A stretch of 64,000 nt of DNA from Paraburkholderia largidicola (GCF_013426895.1 NZ_AP023175.1:930001-994000), one strand, 5' to 3'. Numbered from the stretch's first letter, positions 35,056-44,418 are shown. Numbers and translations: made by a program. Notes: a model not told the origin generated them from the letters alone.

Positions 35056-35430
35056 ATGTCCAGCGAAGAACCGTCCCGCAGCGTGCCGCTGCCTGAATCG
35101 AATGAAGAGCGAACCTTCACGGTGCGCGTCGAGCCGCTCGGCCGCACCTTCGACGCGCCCGAATCGCTCACCGTTCTCGAAGCCGCGGGTTTCGCGAACC
35201 TGCATCTGCCGCGCATGTGCCGCAACGGCACATGCCGGACCTGCCTGTGCAGGCTGGAATCGGGCAGCGTGCGCTACACGATCGAATGGCCGGGCGTCAG
35301 CGCCGAAGAAAAGGCACAGGGCTACATTCTGCCGTGCGTGGCCGTCGCGCAGAGCGATCTCGTGCTCGACGCGCCCGACGCCGCCGAGTTGCCACCTGCG
35401 CCGACTACGCCGCCCGTCAGGCGGTTCTAG
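35056..35430 (+). CDS. 2Fe-2S ferredoxin-like protein (124 aa)
   Basis: A small electron carrier of the plant-type ferredoxin fold. The cluster cysteines are arranged C-x4-C-x2-C (CRNGTCRTC, near residue 55-63) with a fourth in ILPC about 35 residues later. A Pro-rich tail follows. It begins only 5 bp after the MbfA stop; a GTG at 35047 would overlap that stop (GTGA) and may be the true start, which suggests translational coupling. Close pairing with an iron exporter suggests it may supply electrons for iron reduction, but that is inference. Confidence 0.82.
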   Translation: MSSEEPSRSVPLPESNEERTFTVRVEPLGRTFDAPESLTVLEAAGFANLHLPRMCRNGTCRTCLCRLESGSVRYTIEWPGVSAEEKAQGYILPCVAVAQSDLVLDAPDAAELPPAPTTPPVRRF

Positions 35431-35439
35431 CGCAAGGGG

Positions 35440-35637
35440 CTAGTTGATGGGAGCAAATCGCGGCACGGTCTGACCATCGTGCTCGATCATCTCGAAGAAG
35501 ACCGACGACGGCCGCGTCCAGATGGTGCCGTTGTCGGCGCGATAGACGATCATCGTGACGCCCGGGTCCGATTCGAGCGTCGCCTCGCAGATGAATTCGT
35601 AAATGCCGCCTTTGTAGTGTCGATAGCGTACGGTCAC
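35440..35637 (-). CDS. DUF1653 family protein (65 aa)
   Basis: A very small cytosolic protein of unknown function. The family pattern YRHYKGGIYEFICEA, then VYRADNGTIWTRPSSVFFE, is clear and covers nearly the whole protein. The GTG start lies 5-8 nt after GAGGAAACGACT; a longer frame adds 20 residues without support. The stop lies 9 bp from the end of the convergent ferredoxin gene. It is separated from the YheO/DauR-like gene by about 60 bp on the same strand and may be its last cotranscribed partner. Confidence 0.8.
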   Translation of the reverse strand: MTVRYRHYKGGIYEFICEATLESDPGVTMIVYRADNGTIWTRPSSVFFEMIEHDGQTVPRFAPIN

Positions 35638-35700
35638 AGTCGTTTCCTCACAGATGCATGATTGGACAAAAGCAGCGCGAGCGGCACGCAGCCGCACGCG

Positions 35701-36345
35701 TCAGCTTGCGCCCTCTTTCATCTGCTTCAGGTGCTTATAGACTGTTGCACGCCCCATGCCAAGTACGTTCGCGACATAGTTCGCCGAACTCTTGCCGCGA
35801 AACGCGCCTTCCGCGTAGAGCGCCTCGACCAGTTCGCGCCGATGCTCGCGCGTGAGTCCGTTCAGACCGATCTGCCGTTCGCGCAGCCAGCCGTGCAGGA
35901 ACGTGTTGATGCGCTCCTGCCAGTCGTCGCGGAACAGCTCTTCCGGCTGCGCGACGACGCCCGCGCCCTTGATGAACAGATCGAGCGTCGAGCGCACGTC
36001 GTCGAACACGGCGATGTTGAAATTGATGCACAGCATGCCCGCCGGCTGGCCGTTGTCGTCGAACAGCACGTTGCTGACGCAGCGCATCCGGCGGCCGTCC
36101 CAGTTGAGCTTCTCGTACGGGCCGATCACGCGCTCCCGCGCCGAATGCTCAGTCTCTTCCAGCGCGGAATCATCGCCGATTTCCCGCTTCGACAGATTGT
36201 TCGCCAGATACAGCACGGTCTGATCATGCAGGTCGTGAATCACGACCTCTGCATAGGGGAAGAACAGTGCAGCGATGCCGTCCGCGATGGGCGCATAGCG
36301 GGTCAGCAGCAGATCCTTGACGGGGGAAGCATTCTTCTTGCGCAT
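35701..36345 (-). CDS. YheO/DauR-family transcriptional regulator (214 aa)
   Basis: A PAS-like ligand domain (residues about 10-125; YAPIADGIAALFFPYAEVVIHDL at the start, then VSNVLFDDNGQPAGMLCINFN) and a C-terminal helix-turn-helix (about 165-210; FRGKSSANYVANVLGMGRATVYKHLKQ). In Pseudomonas DauR has this layout and represses the D-arginine operon dauBAR. Here the next gene on the same strand is a DauB-like enzyme, and a DauA-like FAD enzyme lies across the divergent promoter, so it probably controls that cluster through the inverted repeats upstream. Confidence 0.85.
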   Translation of the reverse strand: MRKKNASPVKDLLLTRYAPIADGIAALFFPYAEVVIHDLHDQTVLYLANNLSKREIGDDSALEETEHSARERVIGPYEKLNWDGRRMRCVSNVLFDDNGQPAGMLCINFNIAVFDDVRSTLDLFIKGAGVVAQPEELFRDDWQERINTFLHGWLRERQIGLNGLTREHRRELVEALYAEGAFRGKSSANYVANVLGMGRATVYKHLKQMKEGAS

Positions 36346-36435
36346 CGGCGGGCAGTGGCTGTGTTCGCGGGTGTGTTCGTGATGCCGCTGCGGTCGTTAC
36401 GCTCGCCCCGCAGCGGCGGCTGACCGCCATTGTAG

Positions 36436-37401
36436 CTATTGTGCCTGGCCTCTACGATCCGTCAGATGCCGGTACAGCTCGCTCGCGATCGCGACGTCTT
36501 CGAGGCCCAGGCCGATCGAGCGGAAGAACGCGTGCCGCTCGTACGCTGGCTTCTCGCACGTGCCCGCCAGCAGCGACGGCAGATCGCCCTTCACTTTCTG
36601 CGGCGACCAGCCGTGCTGCGCGGCGAGCTTCATCTCGCCGGCGCTCGCGGGCGTGGTCGCGCGGTAGTCGCAGTAGACATCCATCTCCGGCAGCCACGCC
36701 GGATCGATTTCGTGCGCGTTCACGGCATTCGTGCTGATCGACGTGATGAGCGCGGGTTTCGTCAGCGCGTCGCGCGGCAGCACGGGCGTGCCCGACGACG
36801 TGCACAGCATCACCACGTCCGCGTCCTTCACGCACGCCTCGATGCTTGCGCTCGTTTCGGCGCGCGCGTCGGCGGCCTGGACGGCGGCGCGCTTTGCGTC
36901 GCTGGCGGTGAGATCGGGCGAATACACGCGAATCGATTCCCACGCGCGCAGCGGCGCGACATGCCGCAGATGCGCGAGGCCGACAGCGCCCGCGCCGATG
37001 ATCGAAAGCCGCTTCGCATCGGCGGGCGCGAGCTGGTCGACGGCGAGCGCCGTGGTGCCTGCCGTGCGCTCGGTGGTGAGCAGAGCGGCGTCGCACCACA
37101 TCAGCGGCTGACCCGTTTCCATCGACATCAGCGCCGTCCACGCGGTAATCACCGGCTTCGCGCCCGTCACGATATACGGCGACAGCTTCGCGCCGAACAC
37201 CTTCGCGTCGGCGAGCACACCGAGATAGGTAATGAAGTCGCCCGCGCCGTTCGGGAACAGCGTCAGCGATTGCGGCGGCTGCACCGCCCCGGCAGAAGCG
37301 AGCGCGCGAAACATCGCGCTCAGCGCGCGGCGCACATCGAGCGCGGGCAGCGCGGCGCGGACAGCCTGTTCGTCAACGGCGAGTGGCAAGGCGGTCATCA
37401 T
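36436..37401 (-). CDS. Ornithine cyclodeaminase / mu-crystallin family protein, DauB-like (321 aa)
   Basis: An NAD(P)-dependent enzyme of the OCD/mu-crystallin family, which includes ketimine reductases, ornithine cyclodeaminase and the L-arginine-forming DauB. The N-terminal half binds the substrate (LTLFPNGAGDFITYLGVL, later GAKLSPYIVTGAKP), and the Rossmann motif IIGAGAVGLAHLRHV (near 140) binds the cofactor, followed by ATLVMLCTSSGTP-like VVMLCTSSGTPV. The ATG chosen lies 9 nt after CAGGAG; the outermost ATG has no spacer. A role in turning a 2-keto or imino acid into an L-amino acid is inferred from the DauA/DauR-like neighbours. Confidence 0.82.
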   Translation of the reverse strand: MMTALPLAVDEQAVRAALPALDVRRALSAMFRALASAGAVQPPQSLTLFPNGAGDFITYLGVLADAKVFGAKLSPYIVTGAKPVITAWTALMSMETGQPLMWCDAALLTTERTAGTTALAVDQLAPADAKRLSIIGAGAVGLAHLRHVAPLRAWESIRVYSPDLTASDAKRAAVQAADARAETSASIEACVKDADVVMLCTSSGTPVLPRDALTKPALITSISTNAVNAHEIDPAWLPEMDVYCDYRATTPASAGEMKLAAQHGWSPQKVKGDLPSLLAGTCEKPAYERHAFFRSIGLGLEDVAIASELYRHLTDRRGQAQ

Positions 37402-37472
37402 CGAAATCATCTCCTGAGCGACGCGTGACGCGTCAATTGCAATTCCTTTCCGATCGACGATCCGACCGAAGC

Positions 37473-37658
37473 GTAGACTTGTAGTCTACTTGAGACTTTG
37501 CAGATTTGGACAAAAAAGTCTCGTTTTGGGCGTGTGCATCGTGCGCAAGAAGATCCGGACAGACAGGCTTTTCGCGCCTCTCGCCCTTTCTTTAAAAGAC
37601 TTCGAAGGAAACCGCGCGGCATTTTTGATCACTGGACTATCGTATTCCCTATAGTCCA
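37473..37658. promoter_or_regulatory. Two inverted repeats in the divergent dau-like promoter region
   Basis: GTAGACT-TGT-AGTCTAC (37473-37489) is a perfect 7-bp inverted repeat, and TGGACTAT/ATAGTCCA (37633-37658) an 8-bp repeat with a 10-bp gap. Related TGGACT and AGTCTA half-sites follow (TGGACTTTCAGTCTA, about 37662). They share an AGTC/GACT core and lie between the OCD-family and binding-protein genes, so they probably bind the YheO/DauR-like regulator. Confidence 0.65.
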
Positions 37659-37734
37659 TACTGGACTTTCAGTCTATATTTCAACTGCGCCGCCGCCGTC
37701 GCGCGTGGCCCGATCATCAACGACAGGAACCGTC

Positions 37735-38514
37735 ATGAACCTGAAGCTCTCCTTCGCCGCCGCCGTCTTTGCCATGACGGCGGGCGCCGCCTGCGCGCAA
37801 TCGTCCGATACGTTGCGCTTCGGCATCGAAGCCGCCTATCCTCCGTTCGAAAGCAAGACCGCGTCGGGCCAGCTCGAAGGCTTCGACGTGGACGTCGGCA
37901 ACGCGGTCTGCGCGAAAATGAAGGTGAAGTGCGTGTGGGTCGAGAACGCGTTCGACGGTCTGATTCCCGCGCTGCAGGCGCGCAAGTTCGACGTGATCAA
38001 CTCGGCGATGAACATCACGGTCAAGCGCAAGGAAAGCATCGCATTCACGCCGCCCATCTATGTGGTGCCCATCGTGATGATCGCGAAGCGCGGCTCCAAT
38101 CTGCTGCCGGATGTGAAGACGCTGCAAGGCAAGCGTGTCGGCGTGTTGCAGGGGTCGTCGCAGGAAGACTTCCTGAAGAAGCACTGGGCGAATGCGGGCG
38201 TGCAGATCGTCTCGTATCAGGACCAGGATCAGGTCTACGCGGACCTCGCCGCGGGACGTCTGGACGCCGCCGTGCAGGAAGCGCAGACCGCGCACGATGG
38301 TTTCCTGAGCAAGCCGGCGGGCGCGGGCTTCGACATGGTCGGCGAGCCGCTGAAAGACCCGGCCACGCTCGGCGAAGGCACGGGCTTCGGTCTGCGCAAG
38401 GGCGACAAGGCGCTGCAGGCGAAAGTCGATGCCGCGCTCGCCGAACTGAAGAAGGATGGCACGCTGACGGCGCTGTCGCAGAAGTACTTCAAGCGCGACA
38501 TCATCGCGAAGTGA
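37735..38514 (+). CDS. Periplasmic amino-acid-binding protein, lysine/arginine/ornithine type (259 aa)
   Basis: The solute receptor of an ABC amino-acid importer. A Sec signal (residues 1-21, ending AACA-Q), then the bacterial extracellular solute-binding family-3 fold: TLRFGIEAAYPPFESKTASGQLEGFDVDVGNAVC, NAFDGLIPALQARKFDVI, and a hinge region GVLQGSSQEDFLKKH. The aromatic YPPFE with the aspartate of FDVDV suggests basic amino acids, as in HisJ/ArgT. The ATG follows CAGGAACC. It heads the rightward arm of the cluster, but no permease or ATPase gene follows, so those must be shared or elsewhere. Confidence 0.88.
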   Translation: MNLKLSFAAAVFAMTAGAACAQSSDTLRFGIEAAYPPFESKTASGQLEGFDVDVGNAVCAKMKVKCVWVENAFDGLIPALQARKFDVINSAMNITVKRKESIAFTPPIYVVPIVMIAKRGSNLLPDVKTLQGKRVGVLQGSSQEDFLKKHWANAGVQIVSYQDQDQVYADLAAGRLDAAVQEAQTAHDGFLSKPAGAGFDMVGEPLKDPATLGEGTGFGLRKGDKALQAKVDAALAELKKDGTLTALSQKYFKRDIIAK

Positions 38515-38648
38515 TACGCTGCTGAGCCGGAGCCGGCAGCAGCGAAGACGGCCTGGTCGAAGACGGCCCCGTCGGTTCGATACGCGAGCGCGTGGCGACA
38601 CGCGCTCGTTGCGCTTTTAAAGCATCAACAAACACACTTTCGATCGTT

Positions 38649-39893
38649 ATGGATTTCGACGTCATCGTGCTGGGCGCGGGCATCGTCGGCGTGTCGTCGG
38701 CGCTGCATCTGCAGGATCGCGGGCGGCGCGTCGCGCTGGTCGACCGGCGAGCACCCGGCGAGGAGACGAGCTTCGGCAACGCGGGGCTGATCGAGCGCTC
38801 GTCGCTCGTGCCGTACGGCTTTCCGCGCAAGCTCGGCACGCTGCTGCGCTACGCGCGCAACCAGTCGACCGATCTCTACTGGGACTACAAGGCGCTGCCC
38901 GCGTACGCGGGGTGGCTCGCGCGCTTCTGGTGGGAATCATCGCCGCAGCGGCTCGCGGCCGCGGCGCGCGACCTGATGCCGTTGATCGCCGCATGCGTCG
39001 ACGAGCACGACAAGCTGATCGCGCGCGCGGGCGTCGGCCAGCTCGTGCACGACGGCGGCTGGATCGAGGCGTTTCGCACGCGTGAGGCTTTCGAGCGCGA
39101 AGCGAAAGCATCGGAAGACGCGATCCGCGAGCATGGGTTGCATGTGAGCGTGCTCGATGCAGCAGCGCTGCGTGCGCAGGAAGCGTCGGTGGGCGAAGGC
39201 ATCTGCGGCGCGATTCACTGGAAGGACCCGATGAGCGTGCTCAATCCAGGCGCGCTGGTGAAAGGCTATGCGCGGCTGTTCGAAGCGAACGGGGGCACGT
39301 TCGTCACTGGCGATGCGACGACCTTGCGTTCATCGGGCGATGTGTGGACGGTAGAAACACAACAAGGCACGCTGAGCGCGAAAGAAGTCGTGCTCGCGCT
39401 CGGGCCCTGGTCCGATACCGTGTTCGGGCCGCTCGGCTATCGGATTCCGTTGCGCGCGAAGCGCGGTTATCACATGCACTATCGGCCGGGGCGGCAGATG
39501 TTGTCCGTGCCGATCGTCGATACGGAACGCGGGTATGTGATTGCGCCGATGGAAGGCAATCGCCTGCGGCTGACGACGGGCGTCGAGATCGCGGAGCGCG
39601 GCGCGCCGCCGACGGGCATTCAGCTAGAGCGCGTCGAGCCGCTCGCGCGTGTGACTTTTGGTCTCGGCGAGCGCGTCGATGAGAAGCCGTGGCTCGGCAT
39701 GCGGCCCTGCACGCCGGACATGCGGCCCGTGATCGGGCCGGCGCCGCGGCATCGCGGGTTGTGGTTCGCGTTTGGGCATAACCATCACGGGCTCACGCTT
39801 GGGCCCGTTACCGGGCGGCTGCTTGCGGAGATGATGACGGGGGAGACGCCGTTTGCCGATTCGAGGCCGTTTCGGGTGGAGAGGTTTGGGTGA
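38649..39893 (+). CDS. FAD-dependent D-amino-acid dehydrogenase, DadA/DauA-like (414 aa)
   Basis: A flavoprotein that oxidises the D-isomer of an amino acid to its imino/keto acid and feeds electrons to the respiratory chain. The Rossmann FAD motif VIVLGAGIVGVSSALHL begins at residue 4; LVDRRAPGEETSFGNAGLIE follows, as in DadA; the C-terminal FAD contacts are LGMRPCTPDMRPVIGPAP and GHNHHGLTLGP. Length is that of DadA (about 415-430). Together with the DauB-like reductase and DauR-like regulator it suggests a two-enzyme D-to-L conversion. The substrate is unproven; D-arginine, D-lysine or D-proline are candidates. Confidence 0.86.
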   Translation: MDFDVIVLGAGIVGVSSALHLQDRGRRVALVDRRAPGEETSFGNAGLIERSSLVPYGFPRKLGTLLRYARNQSTDLYWDYKALPAYAGWLARFWWESSPQRLAAAARDLMPLIAACVDEHDKLIARAGVGQLVHDGGWIEAFRTREAFEREAKASEDAIREHGLHVSVLDAAALRAQEASVGEGICGAIHWKDPMSVLNPGALVKGYARLFEANGGTFVTGDATTLRSSGDVWTVETQQGTLSAKEVVLALGPWSDTVFGPLGYRIPLRAKRGYHMHYRPGRQMLSVPIVDTERGYVIAPMEGNRLRLTTGVEIAERGAPPTGIQLERVEPLARVTFGLGERVDEKPWLGMRPCTPDMRPVIGPAPRHRGLWFAFGHNHHGLTLGPVTGRLLAEMMTGETPFADSRPFRVERFG

Positions 39894-39930
39894 ACGGTGT
39901 TGTTCGTTAGGGGTGTTTCGGCTTTGCGCT

Positions 39931-40644
39931 GGCATCCGCGTTTTGCCTTCGTGCCTCAGGCGTTGCCGTTCGGTGTTTTGGTCTTTTCGCTGGCATCCGC
40001 GTGATTTTATTGGTCCGCTAGCGTTGCCCCTGTGCGGGGCGGCACCTACTTTTCTTTGCCGCCGCAAAGAAAAGTAGGCAAAAGAAAGCGGCTCACACCG
40101 CCAATCCTTGTGTTTGCCTGAGGGCCCTCACAGGGTCTTACGCTTCACACGGCAACGCCCTGGTTCGGGTCCGTTGCCAACGTTCTCTCTGTACGCCTCA
40201 CCCACTTCACGCACCTGCACTACAGCCCGCTGTGCCAGACAGTCCACGGCCGCCCAGGTGGCAAACTGTGTGTAGGCCCCTGGTGCGCCGCACGCCTCAC
40301 TCCGGACCGATAGCGCACGCGTTCCACCCTGTAAGAGCGCCAGGCTATACGACGCGACAACCTGCACACAGTTTGCCACCTGGGCGGCACAAGCCGTTCG
40401 CTGCCGCTGGCCCGAGTACGGGTATTCGAAGCGGGTGAGGCATCTGTTCGAAGCGTTGGCAACGAGCGCCAGCAGAGACGTTGCCGTGTGAAGCATAAGA
40501 CCCGTTGGGGGCCCTCAGGCAGACACAAGAGCTGGCGGTGTGAGCCGCTTTCTTTTGCCTACTTTTCTTTGCGGCGGCAAAGAAAAGTAGGTGCCGCCCC
40601 GCACAGGGGCAACGCTTGCGAACCAATAACATCACGCGGATGCC
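39931..40644. repeat. Long nested palindrome element, copy C
   Basis: A preliminary flank repeat GGCATCCGCG (39931) precedes the 653-bp core (39992-40644). The centre has the copy-A orientation (CGGACCGATAGC). Both ends are of the second type, GGTCCGCTAGCG on the left and CGCTTGCGAACC on the right, which are largely complementary. All internal landmarks of copy A recur, including the two 15-bp CCTACTTTTCTTTGC hairpins. It lies between the ends of two convergent genes, the DadA-like dehydrogenase and the chemoreceptor. Confidence 0.9.
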
Positions 40645-40667
40645 AGCGAAAAGCACCAGCAAACCAC

Positions 40668-42227
40668 CTATACACCCAAACCTTCCACCCCCACCCTGAA
40701 CGCCGCCGTCAACTCACTCAACCGTTTAGCCTCATCGGCCAGCGCGGCCGCCGTCGCCGCATTCTCCTCGACCAGCGCCGCGTTCTGCTGCGTCACCTCA
40801 TCCATCTGCGTGACGGCGAGGCTCACTTCCTTGATGCCGTCGCTTTGCTGCCGCGACGCGGTCGCAATCTCACCCACAATCTTCGCGACACGCGAAATAG
40901 CACTCTCGATATCGCGAATCGTATCGCCCGCACCCGTCGCAATCTGCGCGCCCTGCGCGACCCGCGACGTCGAATCCGCGATCAGCACGCCGATCTCCTT
41001 CGCCGCCGCAGCCGAACGTTGCGCAAGACTGCGCACCTCACCCGCGACGACGGCAAAGCCGCGCCCTTCCTCGCCCGCGCGCGCCGCCTCGACGGCCGCG
41101 TTCAGCGCCAGAATATTCGTCTGAAACGCAATCCCTTCGATTGCCGTGATGATGCCCGTCATCTTCGACGAGCCGGCGTCGATGGCATGCATCGTCTCGA
41201 CCAGGCTGCCGACGGCTTCGCGCCCGTGCGCCGTCATCGACGATGCATCTTCGGCGAGCTTGCTCGCGTGCTGCGCGTTCTCGGCGTTCAACTGCACGGT
41301 CGACGTCAGTTCGTCCATCGCGGCAGCCGTCTGTTCGAGCGACGCGGCCTGCTCCTCCGTGCGCTGCGACAAATCGAGGTTGCCCGCCGCGATCTGCTGC
41401 GTCGCGGCTGCAATCGAATCGGAACCCTTGCGCACCGTCGTGATCGTCGCGCCGAGCTTGTCCTGCATCGTCGCGAGGCCGTGGAGCAGCGTGCCCATTT
41501 CGTCCTCGGAACGGATCTCGACGCGCGTGCGCAGTTCGCCCGATGCAATCGCGTCGAACTGCCCAAGCGCATCGCGCATCGGCGACATGATCGCGCGGCG
41601 CAGCGCCCGCCAGCTGAGAAACGCGACGCCCAGCCCGACGGCGATGCTCGCGATGCACGCCGTCAGCAGTGTTTTGAACGTCGCGGACGAATGCTCGGCG
41701 GCGGCCTGCGCAGCGTCGTCGAGATACTTTTCCAGCGCGCCCTGGCTCGCGTTCATCGCCGAATACAGTCCGATCAGATGATTCGCACGGCTCTCGTCCA
41801 TCCAGCTGGTGTCGCCGCTGCCGATCGCCTGGATCAACTGGTCGATGCCGTCGCGCAGGACAGCCGTGCGTTTGACATCGAGATCGTCGGTGAGGCGTTG
41901 CAGTTCGGGCGTCTTCGGCAGCGCGCGGAAGTCGCTCCATGCCTTGTCGGCGTCGCCGAGCAGACGCTTCGCCCGGTTCAACTGCTCGCCGAGCTGCGGC
42001 GAATGCGGATTGCTCATCGCCCAGTCGAGGCCGAAGCGCGCCCGCGACATCGCCGTCCCCGAGCGCCCAAGCGCGACCACCGATGCAAAGTTGACCTCGT
42101 ATGCCTCCCGCTGCGCCCGGTTGCTCTTCGCCATGCCGAAGATGCCGAGCGCGCCCGTCGCGATCAGCAGCACGCCAAGGAAAGCGATCGTCGTCGCGAT
42201 CCGGGCGTTGATGGTCAAGCTCTTCAT
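40668..42227 (-). CDS. Methyl-accepting chemotaxis protein (519 aa)
   Basis: A transmembrane chemoreceptor. Helix 1 is at residues about 10-32 ([20 protein letters not shown]), a periplasmic four-helix-bundle sensor of about 150 residues follows (Tar/Tsr type 4HB), helix 2 is near 188-210, then HAMP, and the signalling domain holds [43 protein letters not shown], the conserved hairpin tip. Helices with QQ and EE pairs are methylation sites. The C-terminus lacks the NWETF-type CheR/CheB tether. The internal ATG is chosen since the longer frame adds hydrophilic residues before helix 1. The ligand is unknown. Confidence 0.94.
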   Translation of the reverse strand: MKSLTINARIATTIAFLGVLLIATGALGIFGMAKSNRAQREAYEVNFASVVALGRSGTAMSRARFGLDWAMSNPHSPQLGEQLNRAKRLLGDADKAWSDFRALPKTPELQRLTDDLDVKRTAVLRDGIDQLIQAIGSGDTSWMDESRANHLIGLYSAMNASQGALEKYLDDAAQAAAEHSSATFKTLLTACIASIAVGLGVAFLSWRALRRAIMSPMRDALGQFDAIASGELRTRVEIRSEDEMGTLLHGLATMQDKLGATITTVRKGSDSIAAATQQIAAGNLDLSQRTEEQAASLEQTAAAMDELTSTVQLNAENAQHASKLAEDASSMTAHGREAVGSLVETMHAIDAGSSKMTGIITAIEGIAFQTNILALNAAVEAARAGEEGRGFAVVAGEVRSLAQRSAAAAKEIGVLIADSTSRVAQGAQIATGAGDTIRDIESAISRVAKIVGEIATASRQQSDGIKEVSLAVTQMDEVTQQNAALVEENAATAAALADEAKRLSELTAAFRVGVEGLGV

Positions 42228-42409
42228 ATTGTCTGGTCTCTCGCTGTCTGCCTGTTTTCGCCGAGATAAATCGGTCGTCTTTTTGTTCCATATATAAAAC
42301 ATGTGTCCTTATATGGAACTTATGCCGAGTGTAAGGCGAAAAAAATGAGCAGACCACTGCTCATTCGACGCGCGTTGCGAGGCCGCGACAACGGATCAAC
42401 CGCACGCGA

Positions 42410-43360
42410 TCACCCCGGCGCGTGCATATAGAACAGCAGCAGCGACAGCGAAACCAGCGACCCCAGCGTCGACAGCAGAATGGTCTGCGACGTGATGTGC
42501 GCCTCGCGTTCATAGAACTCGGCGAGCATGTAAGGGCCTGTGCCCGTCGGCAGCGCGGCGAGCAGCACGGCCATATCGACCATCGGCGCGGGCAGCGCGA
42601 ACACGCGCGCGGCGATCCACCATGCGAGCGCAGGCTGTGCGATCAGCTTGATCGCCGTCAGCACGAACGACGTGACCGGTTCGGCCGCTTCCTCGGCAGG
42701 CGTGCGCTTTTCCGCGAGAAAGAGCCCCAGACTCACCAGTGCGCACGGGCTAGCCGCGCCACTCAGCAGCTTCAGGAACGTTTCGACGCTGTGCGGCAGC
42801 GTGACGTCGGCGCTCGCTGCCAGCACACCGAGGATCGGCGACGCGATCAACGGATTTCTCAGCAGTCGCCACACCACTTTCGCGCCGAGCTTGTGCGGCG
42901 TGCGTTCGGTCTGCAAGCCGATCTCGATGAGCACGATCGCCAGCGCGAACAGCACGCAGGCGACGATGATCGTCGCGATGGTGGTCGGCGTGAGACTCGC
43001 CTTGCCGAACGCGAGCAGCCCGAGCGGAAAGCCGATATAGCCCGTGTTCGGATACGACGCCGCAATCGCGTCGACGCTGGCATCGGCGAGATGCCGGCCG
43101 CTCGCGAGGCGAGCCAGCAGCACGACCAGAAACACCCCCGCGCAGGCAATCGAAAACGTCGCGATAAAGGCTGGCTGATCGAGCTGACGCCAGGTCGAAT
43201 GGGCCATCGTGTCGAACAGCAGCGCGGGCAGCGCGAGCCACACGACGAAGCGGTTCAGTTCGGAAGCGGCCGTGGGGCCGAGCAGATTGCGCCGGCGGCA
43301 GAAAAAGCCCGCGAAGATCAGCGCAAAGACAGGCAGCAGGATTTCGAGCGTAGACAGCAT
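42410..43360 (-). CDS. AEC-family transporter (auxin efflux carrier type) (316 aa)
   Basis: A membrane transporter of the auxin-efflux-carrier/malonate-transporter family with about ten helices. Features include the N-terminal LEILLPVFALIFAGFFCRRR, RFVVWLALPALLFDTMA, SYPNTGYIGFPLGLLAFG (crossover motif) and GVLAASADVTLPHSVETFLKLLSGAASPCALVSLG in the second half. Length matches YfdV/MdcF (about 310). It is divergent from a LysR regulator with about 107 bp between starts, the common arrangement for a regulator and its transporter target. The substrate is unknown. Confidence 0.88.
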   Translation of the reverse strand: MLSTLEILLPVFALIFAGFFCRRRNLLGPTAASELNRFVVWLALPALLFDTMAHSTWRQLDQPAFIATFSIACAGVFLVVLLARLASGRHLADASVDAIAASYPNTGYIGFPLGLLAFGKASLTPTTIATIIVACVLFALAIVLIEIGLQTERTPHKLGAKVVWRLLRNPLIASPILGVLAASADVTLPHSVETFLKLLSGAASPCALVSLGLFLAEKRTPAEEAAEPVTSFVLTAIKLIAQPALAWWIAARVFALPAPMVDMAVLLAALPTGTGPYMLAEFYEREAHITSQTILLSTLGSLVSLSLLLFYMHAPG

Positions 43361-43467
43361 GAAGTTGCGGCAACGAAGAGAAGGAGGACAGAAACGCGCA
43401 AGGGTAAGCGTTTACACCTATACAATCCAATGCCGAATCAAACCTGTGACGATACCTTTTTCGCATC

Positions 43468-44418
43468 ATGCTCGACGTCAAGCCGCTTCGCTATTTCGTC
43501 GCGCTCGCCGAAACGCGCCATTTCGGGCGCGCGGCCGCGCGGCTGAACCTGTCGCAGCCGCCACTGAGCCGGCAACTGGCCGCGCTCGAAGCATCGCTCG
43601 GCGTCACGCTGATCGAGCGCAGTCCGCGCAGCGTCGCGCTCACGGCAGCGGGCGAACGTTTCTATGAGGATGCGAAGGCGATTCTCGCGTCGATCGAGCA
43701 GGCGGCGAAAAATGCGCGCGCGGCATCCGTCGGCGACAGCGGCCACTTGACCATCGGCTTCACGATGTGCGCCGCTTACAGCGTGCTGCCCGCCTATGCG
43801 CGCGCGTACGGCGACGCCTGGCCCGACGTGACGCTGAACCTGCGCGAGGTCGTATCGAACGATCTGGCCTCGCAGGTGCTGAGCGGGCAGATCGACGCTG
43901 CGATCATGTTTCCGGGCGCGCAAAGCAAGGACCTCGACACCCGCGCGATCTTCACCGAGCCGCTATGCGTCGCGCTGTCGCGCGCGCATCCGCTCGCCGA
44001 TGCGCGTCAACTGTCGATCGCCCAGCTCGCGCACGAGCCGTTCGTGATGGCGTCGGAAGCCGTGTCGCCGAGCCTGCGCGCGACCATCGTCGATCATTGC
44101 GCGCAAGGCGGCTTCGCGCCCGATGTACGGTTCGAAGTGCAGTTGCAGCAGACGGTGTTGAGTCTCGTGAACGAAGGCGTGGGAATCGCGCTGGTGCCGG
44201 AGTCGATGCGCAAGGCGCAACTGGCGGGCGTCGTGTTCAGGCCGCTCGCCGGCGCGCCGACGATTTCGCAGATGCTCGTCTGGTCGCCGTCGAACCGCAA
44301 TCCGTGCCTGGCGCGGTTTCTGGACATTGCCGGGAAGCGGCGAACCGCACGAGATGAAGAAGCGAGCCGCGCGCCTGCCCATTCGGGTGCAGGCGCGGGA
44401 AAGCAGCGTTACAGATAA
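43468..44418 (+). CDS. LysR-family transcriptional regulator (316 aa)
   Basis: Residues 1-60 are the winged helix-turn-helix (PLRYFVALAETRHFGRAAARLNLSQPPLSRQLAALE), and residues about 90-295 the periplasmic-binding-like effector domain (GHLTIGFTMCAAYSVLP; SGQIDAAIMFPG; NEGVGIALVPES). The N-terminal wording PLRYFVALAETRHFGRAA is typical of the BenM/CatM-like subgroup. It most likely controls the divergent AEC transporter. Its last 10 bp overlap the end of the convergent cbtA gene. The effector is unknown. Confidence 0.9.
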   Translation: MLDVKPLRYFVALAETRHFGRAAARLNLSQPPLSRQLAALEASLGVTLIERSPRSVALTAAGERFYEDAKAILASIEQAAKNARAASVGDSGHLTIGFTMCAAYSVLPAYARAYGDAWPDVTLNLREVVSNDLASQVLSGQIDAAIMFPGAQSKDLDTRAIFTEPLCVALSRAHPLADARQLSIAQLAHEPFVMASEAVSPSLRATIVDHCAQGGFAPDVRFEVQLQQTVLSLVNEGVGIALVPESMRKAQLAGVVFRPLAGAPTISQMLVWSPSNRNPCLARFLDIAGKRRTARDEEASRAPAHSGAGAGKQRYR

